A stretch of DNA of 37,600 bases from an uncultured Pseudomonadota bacterium (GTDB lineage Bacteria; Pseudomonadota; Gammaproteobacteria; Steroidobacterales; Steroidobacteraceae): contig CAIYLH010000101.1 in the NCBI GenBank assembly GCA_903927005.1, positions 1-37,600 of the forward strand. The letters run 5' to 3'. The notes under the pieces were generated by a model. That model ran no database searches, was not told where the DNA came from, and was given only the letters and a program-made list of their open reading frames with translations. This document shows positions 1 through 6,110 of the stretch, piece after piece. A program made the translations under genes and the position numbers. Each line of letters begins with the position of its first letter. Position 1 is the stretch's first letter.

Positions 1-246
1 ACGACTCTGACACTGCTGCCGGCGTGCTCGCCCTTGTACTGCAGCTGTGTCCGGAGCAGACCCCAGCCGGAGTCCAGACCGGCTTTCGCCATTTTGGTCC
101 TGGCCAGCTTCACGCGGATCACATCGCCCACGACGATAGTCTGATACGTATTCACGATCTTCCGAAGCCTCAAGCCACGGAGAGGACTCGCGGCGCAACT
201 TGAAGCGCCGCGTGCGGGTCACTGTCGGGACTGGAGTCTTGGGCAT
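1..246 (-). pseudogene. TnpB-type (IS200/IS605 OrfB) transposase remnant, internally deleted
   Basis: Read on the minus strand from an ATG at 246-244, the first codons (MPKTPVPTVTRTRRFKLRRE) look like the N-terminus of TnpB/OrfB proteins. After about 25 codons the frame changes, and from about 175 down to 1 another frame gives a TnpB C-terminal stretch: a conserved IVVGDV segment, then KLARTKMAKAGLDSGWG and LQYKGEHAG. The middle of the protein, with most of the RuvC-like domain, is absent, so this is an internal deletion plus frameshift. The zinc-ribbon end, if present, lies beyond the window edge. TnpB proteins are RNA-guided nucleases encoded by IS200/IS605 elements; this copy cannot be functional. 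The family call rests on the C-terminal motif and is fairly secure; the N-terminal match is weaker. Confidence 0.7.
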
Positions 247-303
247 TGGCACGATTTCACTGGCGCCACCTGCTGCGGCGTACGCGAGAAATTGCCCAGT
301 TCG

Positions 304-429
304 TACAGATATCGCGCGATCCACTGCAGCCCGGGAACGAGCGCGGCATGATCCCTAAACACTTGGCCGCAGCTCCTTGTGCTGGCGCAACTGTCGCAGC
401 GGGGTCAGCGCGTCCCTGCGCTTCCGTGG
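304..429 (+). repeat. Repeat R1, copy 1, abutting a tRNA-Arg fragment
   Basis: The core at 365-429 (65 bp) is repeated almost exactly at 2982-3046 (minus strand) and 8821-8885 (plus strand), with one mismatch in the third copy. Similarity to copy 2 continues, more diverged, back to about 304. All copies end at the same TGG; here that TGG is also the CCA complement of the tRNA-Arg fragment starting at 427, so the repeat ends exactly at an attachment-type boundary. One frame reads GPQLLVLAQLSQRGQRV, perhaps the tail of a lost protein. I do not recognise the family. Confidence 0.75.
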
Positions 430-472
430 CGCGCCCGGAAGGATTCGAACCTCCGACTACCTGGTTCGTAGG
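427..472 (-). repeat. tRNA-Arg 3' fragment (attachment-site-like), copy 1
   Basis: The first 31 bases match the tRNA-Arg fragment at 2067 exactly, and the anticodon-loop segment cctggttcgtag is also kept, but the D-arm and 5' acceptor strand are missing. It cannot be a functional tRNA. 3'-half tRNA copies are what tyrosine-recombinase integration leaves at the far end of an element. The other possibility is a decayed member of a tandem tRNA-Arg array. Confidence 0.75.
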
Positions 473-481
473 CAGACAGTC

Positions 482-850
482 GCGCGCCATTTAGATATTG
501 TTTATAAACGGTTTTATACACTGTTGGGTCTGAATATTTCTGTCAATTGCTCGACACTAAGCTCCTGATTTGCGAAGAACCGGCGAAGTAATATTCAGAA
601 CTCTAGCGAGTCTGTCGGTCAACCAATGCCCTCCGGCGCCGCGTTGACGGGCGACCTCGGTGCGCCTCTTTGGTAGACGCAGCTATTGCTGACTTAAGGA
701 TCGTGCCCCCGCGATGCTGCCGTAGATCGGAAGTTTCGCCCGATGATAAGACACTAAGACATCTTTTAGCTTATCAATCTTGATATATTGACAATTGACA
801 ATCACTCATATAAGTTATTTTTGAGTAGTCATAATAACTTGGAGAACACT
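482..850. other. Gene-free AT-richer stretch upstream of the MobA-like gene
   Basis: No convincing coding region is seen here. The composition is more AT-rich than the surroundings, especially from 740 on. Two TTGACA hexamers occur at 788-793 and 795-800, but I cannot pair either with a well-spaced -10 box, so no promoter is assigned. A short palindrome GTTTATAAAC lies near 500-509. The stretch ends in the inverted repeat listed separately. Confidence 0.5.
812..840. promoter_or_regulatory. Inverted repeat upstream of the MobA/MobB pair, candidate operator
   Basis: AAGTTATT at 812-819 is the exact reverse complement of AATAACTT at 833-840, with a 13-base centre. The right arm abuts a Shine-Dalgarno-like GGAGAA at 841-846, five bases before the GTG at 851. 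The position fits autoregulation by the HTH protein encoded just downstream, as is usual for antitoxins; binding itself is inferred. Confidence 0.5.
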
Positions 851-1300
851 GTGCTGCGCTCTCTTCCTCTACGGCAGCTCGATGAAACACTAGGGCCGTG
901 GCGCTCGCTGCCACGGTCCCGGCCGACGGGCGGATGGCTACGCGCCGTACGAAATGCGCTGGGAATGACCACGCGCCAGCTCGCCCAGAGCGTCGGCGTC
1001 TCTCAGGCCGCTGTCGTCAACGCCGAGCGCACCGAAGCTAGGGGCGACATCACCTTGGCGACGCTGCGCCGATACGCCGCCGCGCTCGGCTGCGAGCTGA
1101 GCTATGCCCTTGTGCCACTACGTCCGCTCCAGCAGGTCGTGGAAGAGCGGGCCGATCACATCGCGCGCGATCAGGTCTCGCGAGTGAGACATTCAATGGC
1201 GCTGGAGAACCAGTCAACGAGCAACGAGTATCTGGAGCGCGAGATTGCGGAACTGCGCGCAAAACTGCTTGAAGGCAAACGCTCGCGACTGTGGCGATGA
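851..1300 (+). CDS. Mobile mystery protein A-like HTH protein (putative antitoxin/regulator)
   Basis: This 149-residue protein has a helix-turn-helix of the Xre/Cro type at about residues 39-60 (TTRQLAQSVGVSQAAVVNAE) after the characteristic GGWLRAVRNALGM lead-in, and it ends in SRLWR. Length and layout match the 'mobile mystery protein A' family, which is found with a Fic-domain partner. I chose the GTG at 851 because GGAGAA precedes it at good spacing and the length then fits the family; an in-frame TTG at 788 would add 21 atypical residues. The stop overlaps the next gene's ATG (ATGA), so the two are translationally coupled. It has no visible (S/T)xxxE(G/N) Fic-inhibitory motif, so if it is an antitoxin it probably acts by another contact or by repression. 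Confidence 0.8.
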   Translation: MLRSLPLRQLDETLGPWRSLPRSRPTGGWLRAVRNALGMTTRQLAQSVGVSQAAVVNAERTEARGDITLATLRRYAAALGCELSYALVPLRPLQQVVEERADHIARDQVSRVRHSMALENQSTSNEYLEREIAELRAKLLEGKRSRLWR

Positions 1301-1878
1301 AGTTCGAATACGCACCCGGCGCGACGCCTATCGACCCGGACGAGGCCGCAGGGCTGGTCCCCGCGCATCTCACGTTGCAGCGCGAACTCAATGAGTACGA
1401 GGAAGCGAACATTCTAGCGGCGAACGACTGGTTGTTCGCGCGGCATCGCGGCGACCCGCTGAACGACGCCTTCATCCACCTCGTACACCGGCGTATGTTC
1501 GACCGCACGTGGAGATGGGCGGGAAAGTCCCGGCGCACGGACAAGAATATCGGCGTTTCGTGGGTCGAGATCCCCATGAGACTGCGTCAGATGCTCGGCG
1601 ACGTTCGAGCCCAAATCGAGCACCATGCCTATTCACCCACCGAAATCGCGGCCCGCTATCATCATAGGCTGGTCGCTATTCATGTATTTCCGAACGGAAA
1701 TGGCCGCCACGCTCGGCTTATGGCCGACTTGCTCCTGACCGAGCTCGCAGGTCGGCGGTTTGAATGGGGCCGCGGATCACTGGTTGCTGCGAGCGAGCTT
1801 CGCGAGTGCTACATCGCTGCATTGCAAGCGGCGGACGGGGGCGACTGCCGGCCCCTTCTCGCGTTCTTGGGCGCGTGA
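1297..1878 (+). CDS. Mobile mystery protein B-like Fic-domain protein (putative toxin)
   Basis: This 193-residue Fic-fold protein has its signature at residues 129-140, HVFPNGNGRHAR. Fic enzymes transfer AMP or related groups from nucleotides onto target proteins, using the motif His as base and an acidic residue to hold Mg2+. Here the usual acidic position is Asn and the usual HPF is HVF. As I recall the MobB family, Asn is normal there but Val is not. The upstream segment RRTDKNIGVSW is typical of MobB proteins. The ATG at 1297 overlaps the MobA stop by 4 nt; an in-frame GTG at 1291 is the alternative. The pair sits between two tRNA-Arg fragments, so it looks like cargo of a small integrated unit. 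The activity and target are unknown. Confidence 0.8.
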   Translation: MKFEYAPGATPIDPDEAAGLVPAHLTLQRELNEYEEANILAANDWLFARHRGDPLNDAFIHLVHRRMFDRTWRWAGKSRRTDKNIGVSWVEIPMRLRQMLGDVRAQIEHHAYSPTEIAARYHHRLVAIHVFPNGNGRHARLMADLLLTELAGRRFEWGRGSLVAASELRECYIAALQAADGGDCRPLLAFLGA

Positions 1879-2066
1879 CCGGTCGAGCCGAGCAGCGTGC
1901 GCCGAAGCCGCTGCGTAACCTGACCGCGTCCCTCGTGCGTCGAGCGGCCGTCATGCCGGCAAAGCGAGGTAAGACGTGGCGCGATCCCAGCTCAAGACAA
2001 TCGCGACAGATCGCCTGATTATTCAGAGATCGCCGCGTGGCGTGCGCACGGAAGTGATTGATTGAA

Positions 2067-2121
2067 TGGCGCGCCCGGAAGGATTCGAACCTCCGACCCC
2101 CTGGTTCGTAGCCAGGTACTC
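2067..2121 (-). repeat. tRNA-Arg 3' fragment (attachment-site-like), copy 2
   Basis: These 55 bases align with the 3' part of the intact tRNA-Arg (3923-3977) with 5 mismatches; the last 28 bases (anticodon arm side) are identical. The T-arm differs at paired positions and instead matches the fragment at 427 exactly. The 5' half of the tRNA is absent. It separates the MobA/MobB unit from the TumE/ParE unit. The gap from 1879 to 2187 otherwise holds nothing I can identify. Confidence 0.8.
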
Positions 2122-2187
2122 GATTGCCACCAACCCACTGTATTTGACGGCAAGGTGGCAGCTCACTCCATGCAGAAAATCGGCATG

Positions 2188-2235
2188 TGTTGGCATTATT
2201 GACAACGATCTAGTCTGTTGGCATATTAGCCAACG
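2188..2235 (+). promoter_or_regulatory. Promoter and tandem operator repeats of the TumE/TumA-like operon
   Basis: Two related 20-base units lie at 2188-2207 and 2216-2235, both of the form TGTTGGCAT...CAACG. The second contains the perfect palindrome GTTGGC-ATATTA-GCCAAC (2217-2234). A consensus -35 TTGACA at 2199-2204 is followed after 17 bases by CATATT (2222-2227), which puts the transcription start at about 2234-2235. That is the GTG start codon, so the message would be leaderless, in keeping with the absence of any Shine-Dalgarno sequence. A repressor on the palindrome would cover the -10 box and start. Confidence 0.65.
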
Positions 2236-2519
2236 TGAATGCCGAGCTGCTGCAACGCGACCGCTTCGTGTTCGACGACGGAGCCGTCGTCGAGATGGTG
2301 ATCTGGCGCGTTCCGAACCCCATCCCCGGAAGTGCGCATCAGTTCAAGTACCGGCTGTATTACGGACGCGCCGGCAAGCGCCTCATCAGCTACGACAACG
2401 AGCGCGCCAAAGGCGACCACCGCCATCTCGGCAGACGCGAAGAGACCTACGCATTTACGACGGTCGATATCTTGATTCGTGATTTTCTGGCCGACGTCGA
2501 ACTACGGAGATTCAAATGA
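2235..2519 (+). CDS. tumE: TumE-family toxin-like protein (DUF6516)
   Basis: This 94-residue protein has the family's features: FDDGAVVEMVIWRVP near the N-terminus and YDNERAKGDHRH at about residues 53-64, followed by a TVDILIRDFLADV helix. The family is paired with a winged-helix partner as a type II toxin-antitoxin module (TumE toxin, TumA antitoxin); I recall it from annotation of that family and the biochemistry is not visible here. The GTG start at 2235 directly follows a palindrome and matches the family N-terminus, so translation is probably leaderless. Its stop overlaps the next ATG by 4 nt. Confidence 0.75.
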   Translation: MNAELLQRDRFVFDDGAVVEMVIWRVPNPIPGSAHQFKYRLYYGRAGKRLISYDNERAKGDHRHLGRREETYAFTTVDILIRDFLADVELRRFK

Positions 2520-2878
2520 AAACGGCGGTCATTCGAATCCAGCGAAGCGCGGCCACCGGTCTTCGCGACATGGCGGACCGATTTTCGAGTGCGTGGCATT
2601 CGGGACGAGGCGACGGTGCGCTGATTCAGTTCGAATCACCGCGGGCACTGTTCAAGGTGCTGTCACCGAAGCGCTGGGAACTAGTCGAGCGCCTGCAGGC
2701 ACTCGGCCCAATCAGTATTCGGGGCCTTGCCCGGGATCTGGAGCGCGACGTGAAGCGTGTTCACGACGACGTACTGCTGCTGATCGAGCATGGCCTCGTC
2801 ACCCGCACGGACGAGCGCAAGGTGCAGGTGCCTTACGACGTGATCCGCGCGGACTTCGATCTGAGAGCAGTGGCGTAG
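2516..2878 (+). CDS. tumA: TumA-like winged-helix DNA-binding protein (putative antitoxin)
   Basis: This 120-residue protein has a winged helix at about residues 50-105: SPKRWELVERLQALGPISI, then RGLARDLERDVKRVHDDV as the recognition region and LIEHGLVTRTDERKVQ as the wing. It resembles the 'HVO_A0114 family' DNA-binding proteins that accompany TumE-type toxins. Start and stop are coupled to the toxin gene (ATGA overlap), with the toxin first, the reverse of the most common type II order. It is the likely ligand of the palindromes at 2188-2234. Confidence 0.75.
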   Translation: MKTAVIRIQRSAATGLRDMADRFSSAWHSGRGDGALIQFESPRALFKVLSPKRWELVERLQALGPISIRGLARDLERDVKRVHDDVLLLIEHGLVTRTDERKVQVPYDVIRADFDLRAVA

Positions 2879-2981
2879 CTGCGCTACGCGAGGGCGCATC
2901 CATCGCCCAAGAGCGCGCGCACGGGGTGCCCCTGCAATCCCCAACGAGTTGCTCGTGCCGTGTCGGATCTGGGCGGACAAA

Positions 2982-3104
2982 CCACGGAAGCGCAGGGACG
3001 CGCTGACCCCGCTGCGACAGTTGCGCCAGCACAAGGAGCTGCGGCCCAGTTTTTAGCTCATGCCGCGCTCGTTCCCGGGCTTCAGTGTCGCGCTCGATAT
3101 CTGT
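2982..3104 (-). repeat. Repeat R1, copy 2 (inverted)
   Basis: The 65-bp core at 2982-3046 is identical on the minus strand to 365-429, and weaker similarity runs on to about 3104. It lies in the gene-poor gap 2879-3216 between the TumA-like gene and the ParE toxin, in which I see nothing else. An open frame on the minus strand reads through the repeat (FTDIERDTEARERARHELK before the core), which hints that the repeat derives from the end of a coding sequence. Confidence 0.75.
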
Positions 3105-3216
3105 AAAAACTTCAATCACGGAAATTCGGTAGCGACTATTCAGGGGTGCAGCGGCGACGCCACCGGTGGGCTACCGCGCCGCGCGCTAGCCGGCAACTTG
3201 GGGCGAGCTGGCACTG

Positions 3217-3513
3217 TCAGTCCTCCCGGTAGCCCGCTTCTCGCTGGTGGCGGACGGCGAGAATGAGCACCGCGTCGTCGGCCGCGAGCCAACGGTACTT
3301 CGCGATGTAGCCGTAACGGCCACGCGCGAGGACGAGTTCTCGGCGACCGTCCTCCGCGACTCGGCCTAGCAGCGGGTGGTCGGCAAGCGCCTCGAAGGCG
3401 CGGCGGACACTGAGGATCTGCCTTCGGGCTCGCAACGGCTCTTCTGCGGCGATGAAGTCGAACAACCGCTCGAGGTCCCGCAACGCGGCGGCCGTTACTT
3501 CGACGCGCGCCAA
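3217..3513 (-). CDS. ParE/RelE-family toxin
   Basis: This 98-residue protein has the ParE layout: an N-terminal strand VEVTAAALRDLERLFDFIA, a helix pair ending RRAFEALADHPLLGR, then the strands RELVLARGRYGYIAKYRW and DDAVLILAVRHQREAGY. ParE toxins poison DNA gyrase and RelE toxins cleave ribosome-bound mRNA; the helix-rich N-terminus and RHQREAGY tail favour ParE. The start is a TTG at 3513, inside the end of the antitoxin gene (19-nt overlap), so the toxin is likely made by coupled translation. The target is not deducible from sequence alone. Confidence 0.8.
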   Translation of the reverse strand: MARVEVTAAALRDLERLFDFIAAEEPLRARRQILSVRRAFEALADHPLLGRVAEDGRRELVLARGRYGYIAKYRWLAADDAVLILAVRHQREAGYRED

Positions 3514-3785
3514 GGTCGTGTCCGCGGGCGCTTGGCTTTCGAGTCCGCCACGCGTGATTCAAGGTAATCGAACGCCACGGATAACGGGTATGCCTTGCCC
3601 GTTGCGAGGGCTTCGCGTTCGGATACCGCAGCGTCTGCGGCGAAGCGTTCACGCAGTTCGGAGCGCTCGGCCTCACGCGCCAAAGTCTCCACCATGAACG
3701 CATGCGGCGTCTGACCCGCGCCGGCCGCGAGCTTGGCGATTCGCTGCTTCAGGTCTTCTGGCAATTTGAGACTAGTTGCAGCCAT
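3495..3785 (-). CDS. Ribbon-helix-helix antitoxin of the ParE pair
   Basis: This 96-residue protein opens with an RHH (CopG/ParD-type) domain: the strand ATSLKLPEDLKQRIAKLAA followed by TPHAFMVETLAREAER. The C-terminal half (about 45-96) is the flexible toxin-binding part and ends in a basic Lys/Arg-rich tail. The ATG at 3785 is preceded by a strong Shine-Dalgarno sequence (GGAGAAGG). It overlaps the toxin gene downstream. It probably represses its own promoter through the palindrome at 3800-3819. Confidence 0.8.
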   Translation of the reverse strand: MAATSLKLPEDLKQRIAKLAAGAGQTPHAFMVETLAREAERSELRERFAADAAVSEREALATGKAYPLSVAFDYLESRVADSKAKRPRTRPWRASK

Positions 3786-3799
3786 GACCTTCTCCGCGG

Positions 3800-3819
3800 G
3801 GTAGTCAAAACTTACTACC
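3800..3819. promoter_or_regulatory. Palindromic operator candidate of the RHH/ParE pair
   Basis: GGTAGT (3800-3805) and ACTACC (3814-3819) are exact inverted arms around an 8-base centre, 15 bases upstream of the antitoxin ATG. Short paired arms of this kind suit RHH dimer binding. Function is inferred from position. Confidence 0.55.
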
Positions 3820-3922
3820 AGAACCCGCTCGAATCAAGTTGCGCACGGCGCTGCGGCAAGAGGCCACAGGACGCCTCCGCATTCAGAAATGCGCGGGATA
3901 TTCAGACTTGAGGCTGAGGGAA

Positions 3923-3999
3923 TGGTGCGCCCGGAGAGATTCGAACTCCCGACCCCCTGGTTCGTAGCCAGGTACTCTATCCAGCTGAGCTACGGGCGC
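3923..3999 (-). tRNA. tRNA-Arg (anticodon ACG)
   Basis: This is a complete 77-nt tRNA on the minus strand with encoded CCA (complement of 3923-3925). The acceptor stem GCGCCCG/CGGGCGC, D-arm, anticodon stem CCTGG/CCAGG around loop CTACGAA, and T-arm with TTCGAAT are all intact. Anticodon ACG (inosine at position 34) reads CGU/CGC/CGA. In relatives tRNA-Arg(ACG) lies just after csrA and tRNA-Ser(GCU); here it is separated from tRNA-Ser by about 11 kb of largely accessory DNA. Confidence 0.97.
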
Positions 4000-4069
4000 G
4001 TAAAAGCCTGATTCCCAATGCGTTTCCGGAAAATTTCTGGCTCAGTAGCCGGACCCCGCAAGGGTCGGC

Positions 4070-4100
4070 ATTGTACACAGAATTAGTCCTCGTTTGGCAA
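4070..4100 (-). promoter_or_regulatory. Candidate promoter for tRNA-Arg
   Basis: On the minus strand TTGCCA (4100-4095) and TACAAT (4075-4070) are separated by 19 bases, longer than ideal. They predict a start near 4063 and a leader of about 64 nt before the tRNA, which includes a small GACCC/GGGTC hairpin. A separate promoter would keep the tRNA expressed despite its separation from csrA/tRNA-Ser. Confidence 0.4.
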
Positions 4101-4191
4101 TTCCGATGCCTTAGCTTGAACCCAGCTGCTGGCGTGCAGGCGCGGACGCCCCAGCGCACAGTAAGCAGGCTCCCACCAGGACGTACCAGCG

Positions 4192-4869
4192 ATGACCACA
4201 CTGACCGAAACCGCCACGACCGTGATTCTGGAACCGGACCGCCCCGCCGCGGCCAGCGTGCTGTGGCTGCACGGCCTCGGCGCCGATGGTCATGACTTCG
4301 TCCCGATCGTCGCAGAACTTGGGCTGCCGACCACGCTCGCTGTGCGCTTCGTCTTTCCGCGAGCGCCGTATCGCCCTGTCACCATCAATGGCGGCTACGA
4401 GATGCGCGCGTGGTACGACATCTGCTCGCTGTCCGCCGCCGAGCGTGCCGACCCCACTGGCTTGGCGCAGTCGGTCGCTACGGTGCATACACTGATCGAG
4501 GATGAGATCGCTCGCGGTATTCCATCCTCCAAGATCATTGTGGCGGGCTTTTCCCAAGGCGGCGCAGTGGCGTTGCATGCAGGCTGCGCGTCCCCGCGGC
4601 GGCTCGCCGGGATCATGGCGCTGTCGACCTACCTTCCCCTGCCGCAACAGTTCTGCGTCGCAGCGCACGCCGCCAACGTTGCACTGCCTATCCTCCAATG
4701 CCACGGACTAAACGACAGCGTCGTCACGATTTCCATGGGCACCGCCGCACGCGACGTATTGCGCGCAGCGGGCTATCTGGTTGAGTGGCAGGCGCTTGCC
4801 ATGGAACACGAAGTCACCTTCGACGAAGTGCGACTGATCGCGAGGTGGCTACTCGACCGCTTGAGCTGA
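4192..4869 (+). CDS. Carboxylesterase / phospholipase-type alpha/beta hydrolase
   Basis: This 225-residue hydrolase belongs to the Abhydrolase_2 (EstB/acyl-protein thioesterase-like) family, which hydrolyses short acyl esters in the cytoplasm. The oxyanion-hole motif LHGLGADGHDF is at 26-36, the nucleophile elbow GFSQGG has Ser121, Asp175 sits in HGLND, and His206 in MEHEV completes the triad. It starts with the ATG at 4192. The length is normal and all key residues are present. It is divergent from tRNA-Arg and flanked on the right by a fic pseudogene. It may be an old chromosomal gene caught between insertions or part of one; the sequence does not decide. Confidence 0.88.
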   Translation: MTTLTETATTVILEPDRPAAASVLWLHGLGADGHDFVPIVAELGLPTTLAVRFVFPRAPYRPVTINGGYEMRAWYDICSLSAAERADPTGLAQSVATVHTLIEDEIARGIPSSKIIVAGFSQGGAVALHAGCASPRRLAGIMALSTYLPLPQQFCVAAHAANVALPILQCHGLNDSVVTISMGTAARDVLRAAGYLVEWQALAMEHEVTFDEVRLIARWLLDRLS

Positions 4870-4888
4870 GATCGGGAACCAATAAGGG

Positions 4889-5338
4889 GAAATTCTTGAC
4901 CGCGACAGCGTCCAGTCTTCGCTGCGCAGACAATTCGGTCTGCACGGAGACGGACGGCGCGCTGCGCCCGCCGAGCAGGGCATTTCCGAGATGCTCGCCG
5001 ATCTCTACGGCGCTGGATATCGAGTCGTGGCTCGATTGGTTTGCGGACCTCGTCCTCGCTGCGCAAGCGCACACCCTTGAGGGACGAATTCCCTGTTGGC
5101 CAACGCCCGACTGTGGGATCGACTGCGCGGCCAGCTAATCGCACGGCAGCAGAAGGCGCTGTCGCGGTTGATGCGAGTTGGTGTCGACGGATTCGTCGGC
5201 GGTCTGTCCGCGGGAAAGTACATGGCGCTCACTGGCGCGCCGGCCGCCACCGCCAGACGTGATCTTGGTCGCCTGGTGGAGCTCGGAGCTCTTCGGCGTA
5301 CCGGACAACTCAAGGGGACACGGTACTGGCTCGCATAG
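4889..5338 (+). pseudogene. fic pseudogene lacking the catalytic motif
   Basis: This remnant is closely related to the intact Fic gene at 7527-8675. Bases from 4889 encode the stretch just after the inhibitory motif of that protein (EILDRDSVQSSLRRQFGL onward) to about residue 107. The sequence then jumps to a region matching residues 259-281 (ESWLDWFADLVLAAQAHTLE) and on to the C-terminal winged helix, ending at TAG 5336-5338. The pieces lie in different frames. The deletion of about 150 residues removes the whole HPFxDGNGR motif, and the N-terminus with the inhibitory Glu is also gone. No AMP-transferase could be made; only the C-terminal winged helix (about 5096-5338) remains as an open frame. 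Confidence 0.85.
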
Positions 5339-5504
5339 GGCCCTAATGCGGTCGACGCAGGCGACGGTATCGAGGAGAAGGATTCATGATCTGGCTTGCC
5401 AGAGCGCGGTAGGACGCGAGATCGGGCATCCAATTCGATGGTCATTTGTTCTATTTTGCAGGTAGTTATTGATTTTTACCGCCTTTTCATAACACACTGT
5501 TCGG

Positions 5505-6110
5505 GTGACGGAATCTACCCTAGCGTCGCGAACCCTCAAGCTCGCCTCCCAGCGAGGGGTGCTACGCGCACGCGACCTGGCCGCTGAGGACATTCCCCCA
5601 GTCATCCTGTCGCGCCTCGTCAAGAGCGGTCACCTCACGAGGCTATCGCGCGGCGTGTACGCGCGACCCACCCGCAGGCTCTCCGAGCATCATCAACTGG
5701 CGGAAGTCGCCACGCGCAGTCCTGCGGCCGTGTTCTGCCTCCTGACGGCCCTGCGCTTCCACGAGCTCACGACTCAGAACCCGCACGAACTGTGGATCGC
5801 ACTGCCGAACAAGTCGCGGTCTCCCCGCATCGAGTATCCGCCGCTGCGGACGGTGCGCTATTCCGGCGTCGCTCTGACCCGCGGAATCGAAACCCATTCC
5901 ATCGACGGCGTTCCGGTGCGGGTCTACTCGATTGCCAAGACGGTCGCGGACTGCTTCAAGTTTCGGCACAAGATCGGCCTCGACGTCGCCCTGGAAGCCC
6001 TACGGGAGTGTCGACGCGGCAAGCGGGCTACCAGCGATGAGCTGTGGCGCTACGCCAAAGTCTGTCGCGTCGCGAATGTCATGCGGCCGTACCTCGAGAG
6101 CATCACGTGA
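5505..6110 (+). CDS. abiEi: AbiEi-type antitoxin (type IV TA system), copy 1
   Basis: This 201-residue protein has an N-terminal winged helix (about 8-55: ASQRGVLRARDLAAEDIPP then SGHLTRLSRGVYARP) and the conserved C-terminal block VRVYSIAKTVADCFKFRHKIGLDVALEAL (split here only for description) at about 140-170. AbiEi is the antitoxin and transcriptional repressor of the AbiE abortive-infection/type IV toxin-antitoxin systems. The GTG at 5505 is used; no Shine-Dalgarno sequence is visible. Its stop overlaps the GTG of the AbiEii gene, as in other AbiE operons. It is paralogous to the gene at 12908-13519. Confidence 0.85.
   Translation: MTESTLASRTLKLASQRGVLRARDLAAEDIPPVILSRLVKSGHLTRLSRGVYARPTRRLSEHHQLAEVATRSPAAVFCLLTALRFHELTTQNPHELWIALPNKSRSPRIEYPPLRTVRYSGVALTRGIETHSIDGVPVRVYSIAKTVADCFKFRHKIGLDVALEALRECRRGKRATSDELWRYAKVCRVANVMRPYLESIT

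Noticed and set aside
337..340. Very short palindromic restriction-type sites across the GC-rich region as regulatory signals
   Set aside because: Such sites are expected by chance in GC-rich DNA and show no positional pattern.
365..429. R1 as an integron attC site
   Set aside because: It has internal inverted segments but no RYYYAAC/GTTRRRY pair and no integron integrase nearby.
2067..2121. A second functional tRNA-Arg
   Set aside because: The D-arm and 5' acceptor strand are missing; only the 3' half is present.
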